Part shown: positions 8,369 to 16,875 of the stretch, piece by piece
Layout: every line of letters begins with the position of its first letter
Numbering within the stretch: the stretch's first letter is position 1
Notes under the pieces: generated by a model
The model's database searches: none
What the model was told of the DNA's origin: nothing
Seen by the model: only the letters and a program-made list of their open reading frames with translations
Assembly: GCA_012960345.1 (NCBI GenBank)
Contig: DUBL01000304.1
Span: 1 to 35,053, forward strand
DNA from: Gammaproteobacteria bacterium
Lineage (GTDB): Bacteria > Pseudomonadota > Gammaproteobacteria > Arenicellales > UBA868
DNA length: 35,053 bases
Reading direction: 5' to 3'
Made by a program: the position numbers and the translations under genes

Positions 8369-9199
8369 TTACCGGAATTCTGAGGAATGCTGAAATTTGC
8401 GGACCGGAAATCCCTCACGTACAGGTGCGGAGCCAACCGGATTTAACTGGTGGAGATCCTCACCGTGCGCCAGATAGGCTTCAAAGGTAGGCCACACGGA
8501 CAGGTCACACTGCACATTCGTCGGACTAAATCGCATGGTCAGCCCGCAACGCATTCGCGATGATTCGTTAGCACTAGAACTGTGCAGCAAGCACGAGTCA
8601 TGAAGCGATATTTCACCGGCTTTCAGACTCATGGTCACGATATCATTGTCGGAACAGGACGAAATGTCGGCCTCTTGTTCAAGCACATAGTGCGGCGCGT
8701 CGTTCTCGTGATGTGTGAACTTGCCCCGCCGGTGGCTGCCCGCCATGATGCGCATTGCCGCGTTGTCCTCATCGACGTCATACACGGCGAGCCAGACGGT
8801 GGTCGTTTGTTGCGGCGTGAGCGGCCAGTACTGCGCGTCCTGATGCCAAGGGACCAGCGAACCATCACCTGGGTATTTGACAAAAAACTGTCCTCCCCAC
8901 TGATAAAAGTTAGCCCCAAGCACCGCCTCCACATAACCAAGGATCATCGGGTGACGGCAAAGACGGTAAAGCCAGGGGCTACACTTGTGCCACATGTTCA
9001 CTCGATTGATATCAATATCTTTGGGAAGTCGAGCCGCGAGTTCTTCAAACATTTGTTGCAACTCGATGACCTCGGTTTCAGTGAGTGCAACCAGATTCTT
9101 AACGTAACCTTGTTCGTTGTATTGCAACAACTGGTCTGCCGTTAGTTGTCCTGAACGAGGAGTCGCCACAGGGACCGTCCCTCCTGAATTCGTTGTCAT
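8369..9199 (-). CDS. Phytanoyl-CoA dioxygenase (PhyH) family protein
   Basis: This is a non-heme Fe(II)/2-oxoglutarate-dependent oxygenase. The metal-binding HxD is in VPWHQDAQYW (His119, Asp121), the distal histidine is His206 in SCLLHSSSANES, and a 2-oxoglutarate-binding arginine follows at 215 or 217 (SRMRCGL). Domain length is typical. ATG 9199 is preferred over the track TTG 9226, though neither has a good ribosome site. The PhyH family covers many hydroxylases and halogenases, so the substrate is not assigned. Its place inside a molybdenum-cofactor locus, 61 bases downstream of moaE on the same strand, does not suggest an obvious link. Confidence 0.85.
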   Translation of the reverse strand: MTTNSGGTVPVATPRSGQLTADQLLQYNEQGYVKNLVALTETEVIELQQMFEELAARLPKDIDINRVNMWHKCSPWLYRLCRHPMILGYVEAVLGANFYQWGGQFFVKYPGDGSLVPWHQDAQYWPLTPQQTTTVWLAVYDVDEDNAAMRIMAGSHRRGKFTHHENDAPHYVLEQEADISSCSDNDIVTMSLKAGEISLHDSCLLHSSSANESSRMRCGLTMRFSPTNVQCDLSVWPTFEAYLAHGEDLHQLNPVGSAPVREGFPVRKFQHSSEFR

Positions 9200-9260
9200 A
9201 GCACTCGACGTTGTGTCCGATATCAAATACGCATTTCTATCAAAAAATACACGACGAGGA

Positions 9261-9695
9261 TTAGCCTGGTGTGTTGCGAGACACCCACCGTTCCCTGTCC
9301 AGTAGCTTTTCCTTTTTCCAAAAAGGAGCCTTGGATTTCAACGCCTCCATGATCAAACGGCAGCTATCAAACGCTGCCTTTCGATGCGAGGACCAGCAAC
9401 CGACAAGGACAATCTCCTCGCCTGGATTAATGTCACCCACTCGATGCAGCACTAACACATCCAGCAGCCCGTTCTCCTTGCTGACCTCATCGACAATGAC
9501 GCCTAGTTGTTTTTCCGTCATCCCGGGATAATGCTCCAGATGCATTGTGCGCACCGTATCCCCCTCGTTAAAATCCCGCATGCTTCCAACAAACGTAGCG
9601 CAAGCACCTGCCTGATTGCGATGACTGGCCGAGCGGGTATACGCCTCGAGCTCGTGCCAAGGATTGAAAGCCTGATGTCGAATCTCGATATGCAT
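9261..9695 (-). CDS. moaE: Molybdopterin synthase catalytic subunit MoaE
   Basis: MoaE is the large subunit of molybdopterin synthase, which adds dithiolene sulfur from MoaD thiocarboxylate to cyclic pyranopterin. Blocks visible are GACATFVGSMRDFN, LEHYPGMTEKQL, HRVGDINPGEEIVLV and SSHRKAAFDSCRLIME, then the catalytic lysine region KSKAPFWKKE. The ORF track starts 43 codons too early at 9824, inside moaD; the family start is ATG 9695 (MHIEIRH), giving 144 residues. It lies 13 bases downstream of the moaD stop, so the two subunits form a moaD-moaE operon. Confidence 0.96.
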   Translation of the reverse strand: MHIEIRHQAFNPWHELEAYTRSASHRNQAGACATFVGSMRDFNEGDTVRTMHLEHYPGMTEKQLGVIVDEVSKENGLLDVLVLHRVGDINPGEEIVLVGCWSSHRKAAFDSCRLIMEALKSKAPFWKKEKLLDRERWVSRNTPG

Positions 9696-9708
9696 CACGA
9701 AGTGGTTT

Positions 9709-9939
9709 CTACCCGCCTGTAATGGGTGGGAAAAATGCCACCTCATCGCCATCGACGACAGCCGCATCGAAATCAGCATACTCCTTATTGATAGCGACCA
9801 AAACCTCCTCGCCAGGCCCTTCACCCGTCACGGCATACCAAACATCCCTGACGCAAGCTGCTTCGGCCACATCGACAGAAACACTGCCATGGCCGACCCG
9901 CTCTTTCAGGCTTGCAAAAAACCGTGCGTTAACACTCAT
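9709..9939 (-). CDS. moaD: Molybdopterin synthase sulfur carrier subunit MoaD
   Basis: This is a ubiquitin-fold sulfur carrier of 76 residues that ends in the diagnostic Gly-Gly (FFPPITGG). The C-terminal glycine is adenylated by MoeB and thiocarboxylated before sulfur transfer in MoaE. The N-terminus VNARFFASLKERVG is typical. It is followed directly by moaE and faces moaB across a 90-base divergent intergenic region containing a dyad. Confidence 0.95.
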   Translation of the reverse strand: MSVNARFFASLKERVGHGSVSVDVAEAACVRDVWYAVTGEGPGEEVLVAINKEYADFDAAVVDGDEVAFFPPITGG

Positions 9940-9980
9940 GTTGCTGTTACCGGGCCTTGGCTCAAAAAAGGTATCACAAG

Positions 9981-9997
9981 GAAACTATGATAGTTTC
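9981..9997. promoter_or_regulatory. Dyad GAAACTA-TGA-TAGTTTC between moaD and moaB
   Basis: A perfect 7-base inverted repeat with a 3-base centre lies midway in the 90-base region between the divergent moaDE and moaB genes. Its size and placement fit an operator for a dimeric regulator acting on one or both promoters. I do not recognise the binding protein; it does not resemble the ModE site. The role is inference. Confidence 0.45.
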
Positions 9998-10029
9998 TCT
10001 GTCACGCCACCTCAACCAGGCTCGCTCCA

Positions 10030-10560
10030 ATGGCCACCAATGACCGCGCTTTTATTCCCACCACGATTGCTGTTCTGACGGTATCCAATTCCCGCACCGA
10101 AGACGATGACAAGTCAGGCAAACTGTTGGTAGATCGAGTAACGGCAACTGGACACCAATTACACGAAAAAAGGATCGTTCGAGATGATATCTTCCAAATT
10201 CGCGCTGCCGTGTCAGCCTGGATCGCGGAATCTGACGTGCAAGTTGTGGTAACAACTGGTGGAACCGGTGTTACCGGACATGACGGCACTCCCGAAGCCG
10301 TGCTCCCCCTACTAGAGAAGATCATCGATGGCTTTGGCGAAATATTTCGTTACTTGTCCTACGATGAAATCGGCACATCATCACTGCAGTCAAGAGCACT
10401 TGCGGGCGTTTCGAACGGTACGTATATCTTCTGTCTGCCTGGTTCCTCAGGCGCTTGTCGGACCGCCTGGGACAAACTGCTCCAACATCAGCTTGACTAC
10501 CGTACTCGGCCCTGCAATCTGGTCGAATTAATGCCCAGGCTGCTCGAGCATCGACAATAG
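10030..10560 (+). CDS. moaB: Molybdenum cofactor biosynthesis protein MoaB
   Basis: This is a MoCF/MogA-fold protein of 176 residues. The signature TVSNSRTEDDDKSGKLLVD and the nucleotide/pterin site VVTTGGTGVTGHDGTPEAV are present, and FCLPGSSGACRTAWD is the second family block. MoaB-type proteins bind molybdopterin and, in many bacteria that lack MogA, are thought to adenylate it; whether this one does is inferred. It is divergent from moaDE and ends in a region with a 9-base hairpin. Confidence 0.93.
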   Translation: MATNDRAFIPTTIAVLTVSNSRTEDDDKSGKLLVDRVTATGHQLHEKRIVRDDIFQIRAAVSAWIAESDVQVVVTTGGTGVTGHDGTPEAVLPLLEKIIDGFGEIFRYLSYDEIGTSSLQSRALAGVSNGTYIFCLPGSSGACRTAWDKLLQHQLDYRTRPCNLVELMPRLLEHRQ

Positions 10561-10567
10561 GAAAGGG

Positions 10568-10600
10568 GCGCGGTTGCCGGTCATCCTTACACAACCGCGC
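10568..10600 (+). terminator. Strong hairpin after moaB, possible terminator
   Basis: GCGCGGTTG pairs perfectly with CAACCGCGC (9 base pairs, 15-base loop), starting 8 bases after the moaB stop. There is no U tract, so it is either a non-canonical terminator or a 3'-end stabilising hairpin. Confidence 0.45.
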
Positions 10601-10708
10601 GGTTATAACGCAGAAACTTGAAACAGCTTTCTCAACCAACGTGCTAGGAAAAACCGTAAAGTTTGTAATCACCATCCCGATTAATTAGTGCTTAAGGATT
10701 TAACACCC

Positions 10709-11182
10709 ATGGCAATTGAAGAAGGCAAGAAGGCTCCCGCATTCACCCTACCTAACGAGAACGGCGACAAAGTCAAACTAACAGACCTTACCGGCCAATG
10801 GATCGTTCTTTATTTTTATCCGCGTGATGACACCCCGGGCTGCACCATTCAGGCATGCGACTTCACCAGCGGCATAAAGGGTTTCGAGAAACTGGGTGCG
10901 GTTATTCTCGGTTGCAGCCCCGATGATGATGAAAGCCACCAGAAATTCATTAAAAAACACAAACTAAAGATTCACCTGCTGTCGGACCCATCCCACCGGG
11001 TGATGGAGAAATATGGTGCCTGGGGTGAAAAAAACATGTACGGAAAAATTACCCAGGGCGTAATCCGCTCAACCGTATTGATTGACCCCGCGGGCAGGGT
11101 GGCCAAGCATTGGAAACGAGTCAAAACGAAGGGTCATGCCGAATCTGTCAGCCAGGTGCTGAAACAGCTGCAGTCAAACTAA
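10709..11182 (+). CDS. bcp: Peroxiredoxin, Bcp/PrxQ type (thioredoxin-dependent peroxidase)
   Basis: The enzyme reduces hydrogen peroxide and organic peroxides with thioredoxin as the usual donor. The peroxidatic cysteine is Cys45 in DDTPGCTIQAC, with the PrxQ-type resolving Cys50 five residues later. FYPRDDTPGCT and GVIRSTVLIDPAGRV are family hallmarks. The ATG at 10709 is used because AAGGAT lies about ten bases upstream and MAIEEGKKAPAF is the usual N-terminus; the track start is a GTG at 10688. It is a monocistronic gene, convergent with the antiporter operon. Confidence 0.95.
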   Translation: MAIEEGKKAPAFTLPNENGDKVKLTDLTGQWIVLYFYPRDDTPGCTIQACDFTSGIKGFEKLGAVILGCSPDDDESHQKFIKKHKLKIHLLSDPSHRVMEKYGAWGEKNMYGKITQGVIRSTVLIDPAGRVAKHWKRVKTKGHAESVSQVLKQLQSN

Positions 11183-11214
11183 CCCCGCGACCAAAGGGCC
11201 AAAACCCACGGATT

Positions 11215-12927
11215 CTAGGCGTAATACAGGAGCGAACTTGCGACCAGCAGAATCGCAACCCACAAAACCATGCTGCCCGTTGGCCACGTTCGTGCCAAGG
11301 TGCCTTCCGGTCCGTAATGTCGCCACACGGTGCGAATCACCATGCGCCCCAAGTGATGTAATGCACGATTCAATACGGCATTGACCGCCACCAGCCATTG
11401 CATCGCAAAAATCACAAGCCGGGGGACAAAGCGTCGATACACCCAGTCAACATCAAGATTAATGGCGCGCTGCTCCCGCGGATAAAGGCCTGTACGCATC
11501 AGCACAACAAACGCGAGCGCGGCAAACAGCAGTAACTGAACTTGCGTCAGCGAGTGTCCAAGATCACCGTAGGGCTGATAGGTCACCGGATAAGGAAGGA
11601 TCGCGTAAAGCGGCTGTGGAAAAAACCCGATGCCCAAACAAAGCCCCGCCGCTGCCGCCATGGCAACCAACATGTGCGTCGGTGCCTCCTTGCAACGAAT
11701 GCCCGAATCATGGCCGAAAAATGCGAAAAAGGGCACCTTGATCCCAGAATGCTCCATCACCCCTGCAGATGCTATCAGAAGCCCAATCCATACCAGCACG
11801 TAGTGCCCTTCGACCACTGCCGACAGGGTCAACGACTTAGCGACAAACCCACTGAACAGGGGGAAAGCGGAAATGGACATGGCGCCAACAATACAAAATG
11901 CAGCCGTCCACGGCATCGATCGGTACAACCCACCAAGATCTGTCGCGCGGATGGTTCCGGTGCGATAGAGCACGGCGCCCATGGACATAAAGAGCAATGC
12001 CTTGTAAATAATATGCACAAAAGCATGTGCAACGGCACCATTTAGCGCCAGTTCGGTCCCGATGCCGATTCCCACCACCATGAACCCGAGTTGATTGTTA
12101 AGGCTGTAGGACAAGACTCTTCTAAGGTCGTTTTCGATGACCGCGAAGAAAATGGGAAACAAAGTCATCACCACACCGATTCCAATCAATACCTCGGTGC
12201 CGGGAAACCCCCGTGCCAGCGCGTAAACTGCCAGCTTAGTGGTAAACGCGCTCAGGAAAACTGCGCCAGTCACCGTGGCCTGAGGATAGGCGTCCTGCAA
12301 CCAGTTGTGTAGGAGCGGAAACGCGCACTTGATGGCAAAGGCGACCAGGATCAGCAATACACCCGGCTCCGCGTCAGCCAACTGCCCGCTGGCGCTGATT
12401 AACTGCTCAAAAGCGAGGGAGCCGGTGTGCTGGTAGTGAAGCAAAATGCCCGACAACAAAAGCACGCCGGAACCGACTTGAATAATCAGATAGCGCATGC
12501 CAGCCCGGTACGCCTGTTCGCTGCCACTCGCCCAGATCAGAAACACGGATGAAAGCGCCGTGATTTCCCAATAAACAAACAGCGTCATCAGGTCGCCAGC
12601 AAACACCGCGCCGATCGCGCTACCCACATAGACCAGTGCAGACACCTGCTGTGTGGCATCACGAATATGGAGCGCGTACAAGGCCGCGATAAAGGCGGCA
12701 ATATGAAAGATATAGCCAAAAATAAGACTCAGTCGATCCACGCGAACCAGGGTTAATTCGTATCCTGCGACTCCGATTTGGGCGTATAACCCCTCGGGCA
12801 GTAACAGCAGCTGTATAAACCCAAGCACAGGCAACACCAGTGAAACCACTGGCCGAGAGGCGCCCGGCAACCACGGCAAGAGCAGTCCGCCGAGGATGAG
12901 AATAAGTCCTGGTGGAACACTAGTCAT
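11215..12927 (-). CDS. Mrp/Mnh-type antiporter subunit D, third copy (NuoL/M/N-like)
   Basis: This is a proton-pumping-type membrane protein of about 570 residues. It keeps the TM5 glutamate (LFVYWEITALSS), a TM7 lysine (AFAIKCAFPLLHNWLQDAY) and a TM8 lysine (FTTKLAVYALARG). It has about 14 helices plus an extra C-terminal tail of roughly 110 residues with LDVDWVYRRFVPR and a last hydrophobic segment, which makes it longer than the other two D copies. The ORF track fuses 62 spurious residues to the N-terminus; ATG 12927 overlaps the stop of the 81-residue small protein by 8 bases. It is the last gene of the operon. Assignment to MrpD rather than NuoM rests on context. Confidence 0.9.
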   Translation of the reverse strand: MTSVPPGLILILGGLLLPWLPGASRPVVSLVLPVLGFIQLLLLPEGLYAQIGVAGYELTLVRVDRLSLIFGYIFHIAAFIAALYALHIRDATQQVSALVYVGSAIGAVFAGDLMTLFVYWEITALSSVFLIWASGSEQAYRAGMRYLIIQVGSGVLLLSGILLHYQHTGSLAFEQLISASGQLADAEPGVLLILVAFAIKCAFPLLHNWLQDAYPQATVTGAVFLSAFTTKLAVYALARGFPGTEVLIGIGVVMTLFPIFFAVIENDLRRVLSYSLNNQLGFMVVGIGIGTELALNGAVAHAFVHIIYKALLFMSMGAVLYRTGTIRATDLGGLYRSMPWTAAFCIVGAMSISAFPLFSGFVAKSLTLSAVVEGHYVLVWIGLLIASAGVMEHSGIKVPFFAFFGHDSGIRCKEAPTHMLVAMAAAAGLCLGIGFFPQPLYAILPYPVTYQPYGDLGHSLTQVQLLLFAALAFVVLMRTGLYPREQRAINLDVDWVYRRFVPRLVIFAMQWLVAVNAVLNRALHHLGRMVIRTVWRHYGPEGTLARTWPTGSMVLWVAILLVASSLLYYA

Positions 12928-13165
12928 TGTAGTAATCGTCATCACGCCGAATGACCCGGCGCAGCTGCTTGCCAAGCAGCACAATTCCGGCGAAAGCGAC
13001 GAACCCAAAGATCGCATAGAACCCGGGCCAAGCCTCCCAAGGGTATGTGGCATGGCGATGCACCAACCACTCGATGACGACGAGGGCTGTGCAAACAGCA
13101 GCCAGCCATCCAAAGACGGCAGCCGAGATGGTTGTTGGCGTATCGTGCTTTTCAGGCTTATTCAT
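12920..13165 (-). CDS. Small two-helix membrane protein in the antiporter operon
   Basis: The protein has 81 residues and two hydrophobic segments, FGWLAAVCTALVVIEWLV (about 19-36) and YAIFGFVAFAGIVLLGKQL (about 49-67), and ends in a basic then acidic tail RRVIRRDDDYYND. It starts 5 bases after the second D subunit gene and overlaps the third by 8 bases, so it is almost certainly translated. I do not recognise a named family. The tight packing between two channel subunits suggests a structural subunit that belongs with the third D copy; this is inference. Confidence 0.85.
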   Translation of the reverse strand: MNKPEKHDTPTTISAAVFGWLAAVCTALVVIEWLVHRHATYPWEAWPGFYAIFGFVAFAGIVLLGKQLRRVIRRDDDYYND

Positions 13166-13170
13166 ATGTC

Positions 13171-14628
13171 CTACTCAACAAACTGGCGGGCCAGTTGAAC
13201 GATCCAAGTGGGGTTAAAAAACAACGCGACGCACCCGGCCACCGTCACACCCATGGCAAGCAGGCACGCAATCGGCGCCTCTCGAATTTGTATTTCACCG
13301 CCAGCGTCCGCCTTACCAACAAAAGCGCGAATAGGCACCGGAATCAAATACGCAATGTTCAGCAAGGTGCTCACCATTAGCACTCCCACGAGGACAGCAT
13401 ATCCCGCATCAATTGCGCCAAGAGCGAGATACCACTTGCTCCACATACCGCCCATTGGCGGCAGTCCAACGATACTAAGACTCGCCAAGAAAAACGCGCC
13501 CATGGTCCACGGCATTTGGCGACCCAAGCCATCCAACTGGCTAACTTTGGTCTTGTGGCTAGCAACGAGAATCGCCCCAGCACAAAAAAACAAGGTGATT
13601 TTGCCAAATGCATGGGTTGCAAGGTGCAAAGTGCTACCAACCAGCGCCGTCGAATTCACCAGTAATGCGCCCATAACAATATAAGACAACTGGCTAATTG
13701 TTGAATAAGCAAGCCGCGCCTTGAGGTTATCCTGGCGCAGCGCAATCACCGATGCCACCAGGATGGTGACCGCCGCGATCCACAACAACCAATCCGTCAC
13801 GCCAGTATCTCGAAGCAGATCTAACCCAAAGATATAAACCGTGATCTTAAGAATCGCGAAGACACCTGCCTTCACGACCGCTACAGCATGTAGCAGCGCG
13901 CTGACAGGCGTTGGTGCCACCATCGCCGCGGGCAACCAACGGTGAAAAGGCATCAGCGCGGCCTTACCGATACCAAACACATAGAGCGCAAACAGTATCC
14001 CAATAACCAGCGGCGATGCTGCTCCGGCGAGAATGCCGCCCGATGTAAAACGGACATTGCCCGTCAATTGCCAGGTCCACACAACAGCCAACAGTAAAAA
14101 CCCCATAGAAGTTGCCATCAGGATGCCGAGATAGGTCCGGCCACCCTGACGCGCCTCTCGAGTCCCCGCATGGGTAACCAGCGGATACGTCGACAAAGTC
14201 AATAATTCGTAAAACACAAACAAAGTGAAGAGGTTGTCGGCAAATGCGACGCCCATCGTGCAACCCATGGCGATCGCAAAAAAGGCGTAAAAACGCGTCT
14301 GATGGGCTTCACCATGACCTCGCATGTACCCAATTGAGTAGACCGTGGTCACAATCCAAAGAAAACTCGCGATCAATCCGAACAACACCCCCAACGGCTC
14401 GGCACTGAAGGCCAGCGCTAAGCCGGGTATTGGCTCTGCCAAGACCGTCGCGGGCCAATCGCCAGACAGCACCCGGGGTAGTAGCCGCACAACTAACGCC
14501 AGTAATACCACGCCAGCCCCGAGGCTCATGGCTTCGCGCAGATTCGGCCTGGAACCTGCCAACACCACGGCCAAAGCCCCCAGTAGCGGGACGAGTATCA
14601 CGCCGATGAGCGCGGCTTCGGCACTCAT
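13171..14628 (-). CDS. Mrp/Mnh-type antiporter subunit D, second copy
   Basis: This is a 485-residue NuoL/M/N-family membrane protein. The TM5 glutamate is in LFVFYELLTLSTYPL, the TM7 lysine in FGIGKAALMPFHRWLP, and the TM8 lysine in SALLHAVAVVKAGVF. The last motif is closer to NuoL/HyfB-type subunits than to classical MrpD, so this copy may play the MrpA-like or NuoL-like channel role. It overlaps the first D copy by four bases (ATGA) and ends 5 bases before the small membrane protein. All key ion-path residues are kept, so it should be an active channel. Confidence 0.92.
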   Translation of the reverse strand: MSAEAALIGVILVPLLGALAVVLAGSRPNLREAMSLGAGVVLLALVVRLLPRVLSGDWPATVLAEPIPGLALAFSAEPLGVLFGLIASFLWIVTTVYSIGYMRGHGEAHQTRFYAFFAIAMGCTMGVAFADNLFTLFVFYELLTLSTYPLVTHAGTREARQGGRTYLGILMATSMGFLLLAVVWTWQLTGNVRFTSGGILAGAASPLVIGILFALYVFGIGKAALMPFHRWLPAAMVAPTPVSALLHAVAVVKAGVFAILKITVYIFGLDLLRDTGVTDWLLWIAAVTILVASVIALRQDNLKARLAYSTISQLSYIVMGALLVNSTALVGSTLHLATHAFGKITLFFCAGAILVASHKTKVSQLDGLGRQMPWTMGAFFLASLSIVGLPPMGGMWSKWYLALGAIDAGYAVLVGVLMVSTLLNIAYLIPVPIRAFVGKADAGGEIQIREAPIACLLAMGVTVAGCVALFFNPTWIVQLARQFVE

Positions 14629-16103
14629 CCGCTCGACCCTGTCAACAAAGCCGCTGCTTGGCGCGCCATGCCAACACTGAATTGTGTATCAACCCCGAAA
14701 TAAACATTGGCACCCGCCAACAACCACGTCGGCACTAACAGAGATAGCGGGGCCTCCGTAACTGACAGCTTTTCTGGCGGGGGACGCAAATACGCCATTT
14801 CCACAACACGCCACACATAAATAATAGCCAGGAGTGAGCCGGCGATGACGACCACCACGAGTGGCCACCAGCCGCGTTCTACCGCCGCCAGGATCAAATA
14901 CCATTTGCTGACGAAACCAGCCGTTAGCGGTATGCCAATCAAGCTAAGTGCCCCGACTAGGAAAGCGGCCATTGTCCAGGGCATGCGTTGCCCAAGGCCC
15001 GCGATCGCGCCGAGGCGCACGCTACCCAACCGGTAGGCAACACACCCTAGTGCAAGAAAAAGCGTCCCCTTCATCAGCGCATGATTGAACAGATGCAGCA
15101 GGGCGGCCGTTAGGCCCGCACTCGATACCAGGCTGATACCGAGCACCATATAACCAACCTGCGCAACGCTCGAATAAGCCAACATGCGCTTAATGTTGTC
15201 CTGAAAGATAGACACGGTAGAGGTCGACAGGATACCGACCGCCGCCAGCACCGCCAGAAAGCCACCGAGGGGCATCGCGCCAAAGGTAAATGAAGCATCA
15301 AATACCTGGAACAAAAAACGCAACAACATATACACCGCCACCTTGGTAGCCGTAGCCGCCAGGAAAACGGTTACCGCTGAGGGCGCATAGGTATACGCGT
15401 TGGGCAACCACAGGTGAAGCGGGAAAAGCGCTAACTTAAGTCCGATACCGACCGTAAGAAACGCGAGCGCCGTCTGAACCGTCCGACTATCGCCGAGCAC
15501 CGCCAGACGCGCAGCCAAATCCATCATGTTCAGTGTCCCGGTCACCATGTATAAAAGCCCGATACCGATGAGGATAAAGGTCGCGCCAATTGTCCCCATG
15601 ACGAGGTACTGAAATGATGCGGTCAGGGCACGGCGGTCCTGGCCAAGCCCGATCAGAACGTAACTCGACAAGGAAGAAATCTCGAGAAAAACAAACAGAT
15701 TGAACGCATCTCCGGTGACCGCAATGCCCAACAACCCGGTTAAACACAGCAACCATGCGGTATAAAACAGCCCCTGTTTATCACCCGCCACCTCCTGAGC
15801 CACACTGGTCTTGGCAAACATCAGGGCGACCACGCTGATCGCCGTGACAATGATGAGGATGAATGCATTCACCGCATCGACTCGATACTCGATGCCCCAC
15901 GGCGCGGCCCAACCCCCGATCGCATAAGAAAGCACTTCGCCCGCGTAGACTTCGCGAAGCAACACAATAGAAATTACCAAGGCGGCTAAGCTGACTATAA
16001 AAGCCAGCAACCATGCCCACACCGATCGCATCAACAAGAGACATAGCGGTGCCGCAACCAGCGGCAATACCACCTGCAAAACCGGCAGGTGTTCCCGAAT
16101 CAC
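14625..16103 (-). CDS. mnhD: Na+/H+ antiporter subunit D (MnhD/MrpD)
   Basis: Of the three D copies this 492-residue one is closest to classical MrpD. It shows FVFLEISSLSSYVLIGLG (TM5 Glu), VGIGLKLALFPLHLWLPNAY (TM7 Lys), ATATKVAVYMLLR (TM8 Lys) and NIKRMLAYSSVAQVGYM. It begins with GTG and overlaps mnhC by GTGA, and ends by ATGA overlap with the second D copy. It would form the antiporter membrane channel together with MnhC, B, E, F and G. Confidence 0.93.
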   Translation of the reverse strand: MIREHLPVLQVVLPLVAAPLCLLLMRSVWAWLLAFIVSLAALVISIVLLREVYAGEVLSYAIGGWAAPWGIEYRVDAVNAFILIIVTAISVVALMFAKTSVAQEVAGDKQGLFYTAWLLCLTGLLGIAVTGDAFNLFVFLEISSLSSYVLIGLGQDRRALTASFQYLVMGTIGATFILIGIGLLYMVTGTLNMMDLAARLAVLGDSRTVQTALAFLTVGIGLKLALFPLHLWLPNAYTYAPSAVTVFLAATATKVAVYMLLRFLFQVFDASFTFGAMPLGGFLAVLAAVGILSTSTVSIFQDNIKRMLAYSSVAQVGYMVLGISLVSSAGLTAALLHLFNHALMKGTLFLALGCVAYRLGSVRLGAIAGLGQRMPWTMAAFLVGALSLIGIPLTAGFVSKWYLILAAVERGWWPLVVVVIAGSLLAIIYVWRVVEMAYLRPPPEKLSVTEAPLSLLVPTWLLAGANVYFGVDTQFSVGMARQAAALLTGSSG

Positions 16104-16453
16104 AATGAGTCGTCCTGCCGGTGAATGTCTTCTTCTTCCGCCGAGCCGTAGGCTTCTTTGATTCGGACTACCAGCGCCAGCCCCAAGGCCGTTGTCGCAA
16201 CACCCACGACGATGGCCGTGAGAATAAGCACGTGTGGCAATGGATTAGAAAAAACGCCCACGCCGCTTCGAAGAATGGGTGCCGCGCCACCTTCTACCGT
16301 ACCCATACTAATGTAGAGAATAAAAACGGATGCCTGAAACAAATTGAGGCCAATCAATTTTTTTACCAGGTGTCCACTGGCGATGACCACATAAAACCCC
16401 ATCATCATCAGCAAGATGACAATCCAATAGTTGTAAAGCCCCAGAAGGTCCAT
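16100..16453 (-). CDS. mnhC: Na+/H+ antiporter subunit C (MnhC/MrpC, NuoK-like)
   Basis: This is a small three-helix NuoK-like subunit of about 117 residues. GFYVVIASGHLVKKLIGLNLFQ and the last helix LPHVLILTAIVVGVATTALGLALVVRI are characteristic of MrpC. ATG 16453 is chosen over the track TTG 16459, leaving two bases after the mnhB stop. The C-terminus overlaps the mnhD GTG. Confidence 0.93.
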   Translation of the reverse strand: MDLLGLYNYWIVILLMMMGFYVVIASGHLVKKLIGLNLFQASVFILYISMGTVEGGAAPILRSGVGVFSNPLPHVLILTAIVVGVATTALGLALVVRIKEAYGSAEEEDIHRQDDSL

Positions 16454-16455
16454 AG

Positions 16456-16875
16456 TCAATCTGACGTCCGGCCGGCAAACGCCACAAAAACGGTGATCAT
16501 GACCGCCGCTACCGTGATCCCTACACCGAGCTCTACCAGAAAAATGCCCACGTGCTGACCCACAAGGGGTTCTTGGGCGAACGCGTCATAGTCCAGATAA
16601 CGCTCGCCACCGATCAGAGACCAAAAACCAACCCCTGCGAAGAGAAGCAGACCCAGTGCCGTCATGATGCGTAGTGTTGCTGCGGAAAACACACGCTCAA
16701 TGGCCTCGACCCCGAACACTAGCGCGTACAAAATGAAGCCTGCTGCAAAGATCACCCCGGCCTGAAACCCACCACCGGGACCGTAATCACCGTGGAACTG
16801 GACATACAGGGAAAACACCAGAATGACCGGCACAATAATCTTGGTAACTACGCGAAGGACCGCGTTGTCTTTCAC
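16456..16875 (-). CDS. mnhB: Na+/H+ antiporter subunit B (MnhB/MrpB)
   Basis: This is a 139-residue four-helix protein with the MrpB-domain signature YVQFHGDYGPGGGFQAGVIF, a highly conserved family block. It begins with GTG, overlapping the stop of the DUF4040 gene as GTGA, and runs into mnhC with a two-base gap. It is a membrane subunit of the Mrp-type complex. Confidence 0.94.
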   Translation of the reverse strand: MKDNAVLRVVTKIIVPVILVFSLYVQFHGDYGPGGGFQAGVIFAAGFILYALVFGVEAIERVFSAATLRIMTALGLLLFAGVGFWSLIGGERYLDYDAFAQEPLVGQHVGIFLVELGVGITVAAVMITVFVAFAGRTSD

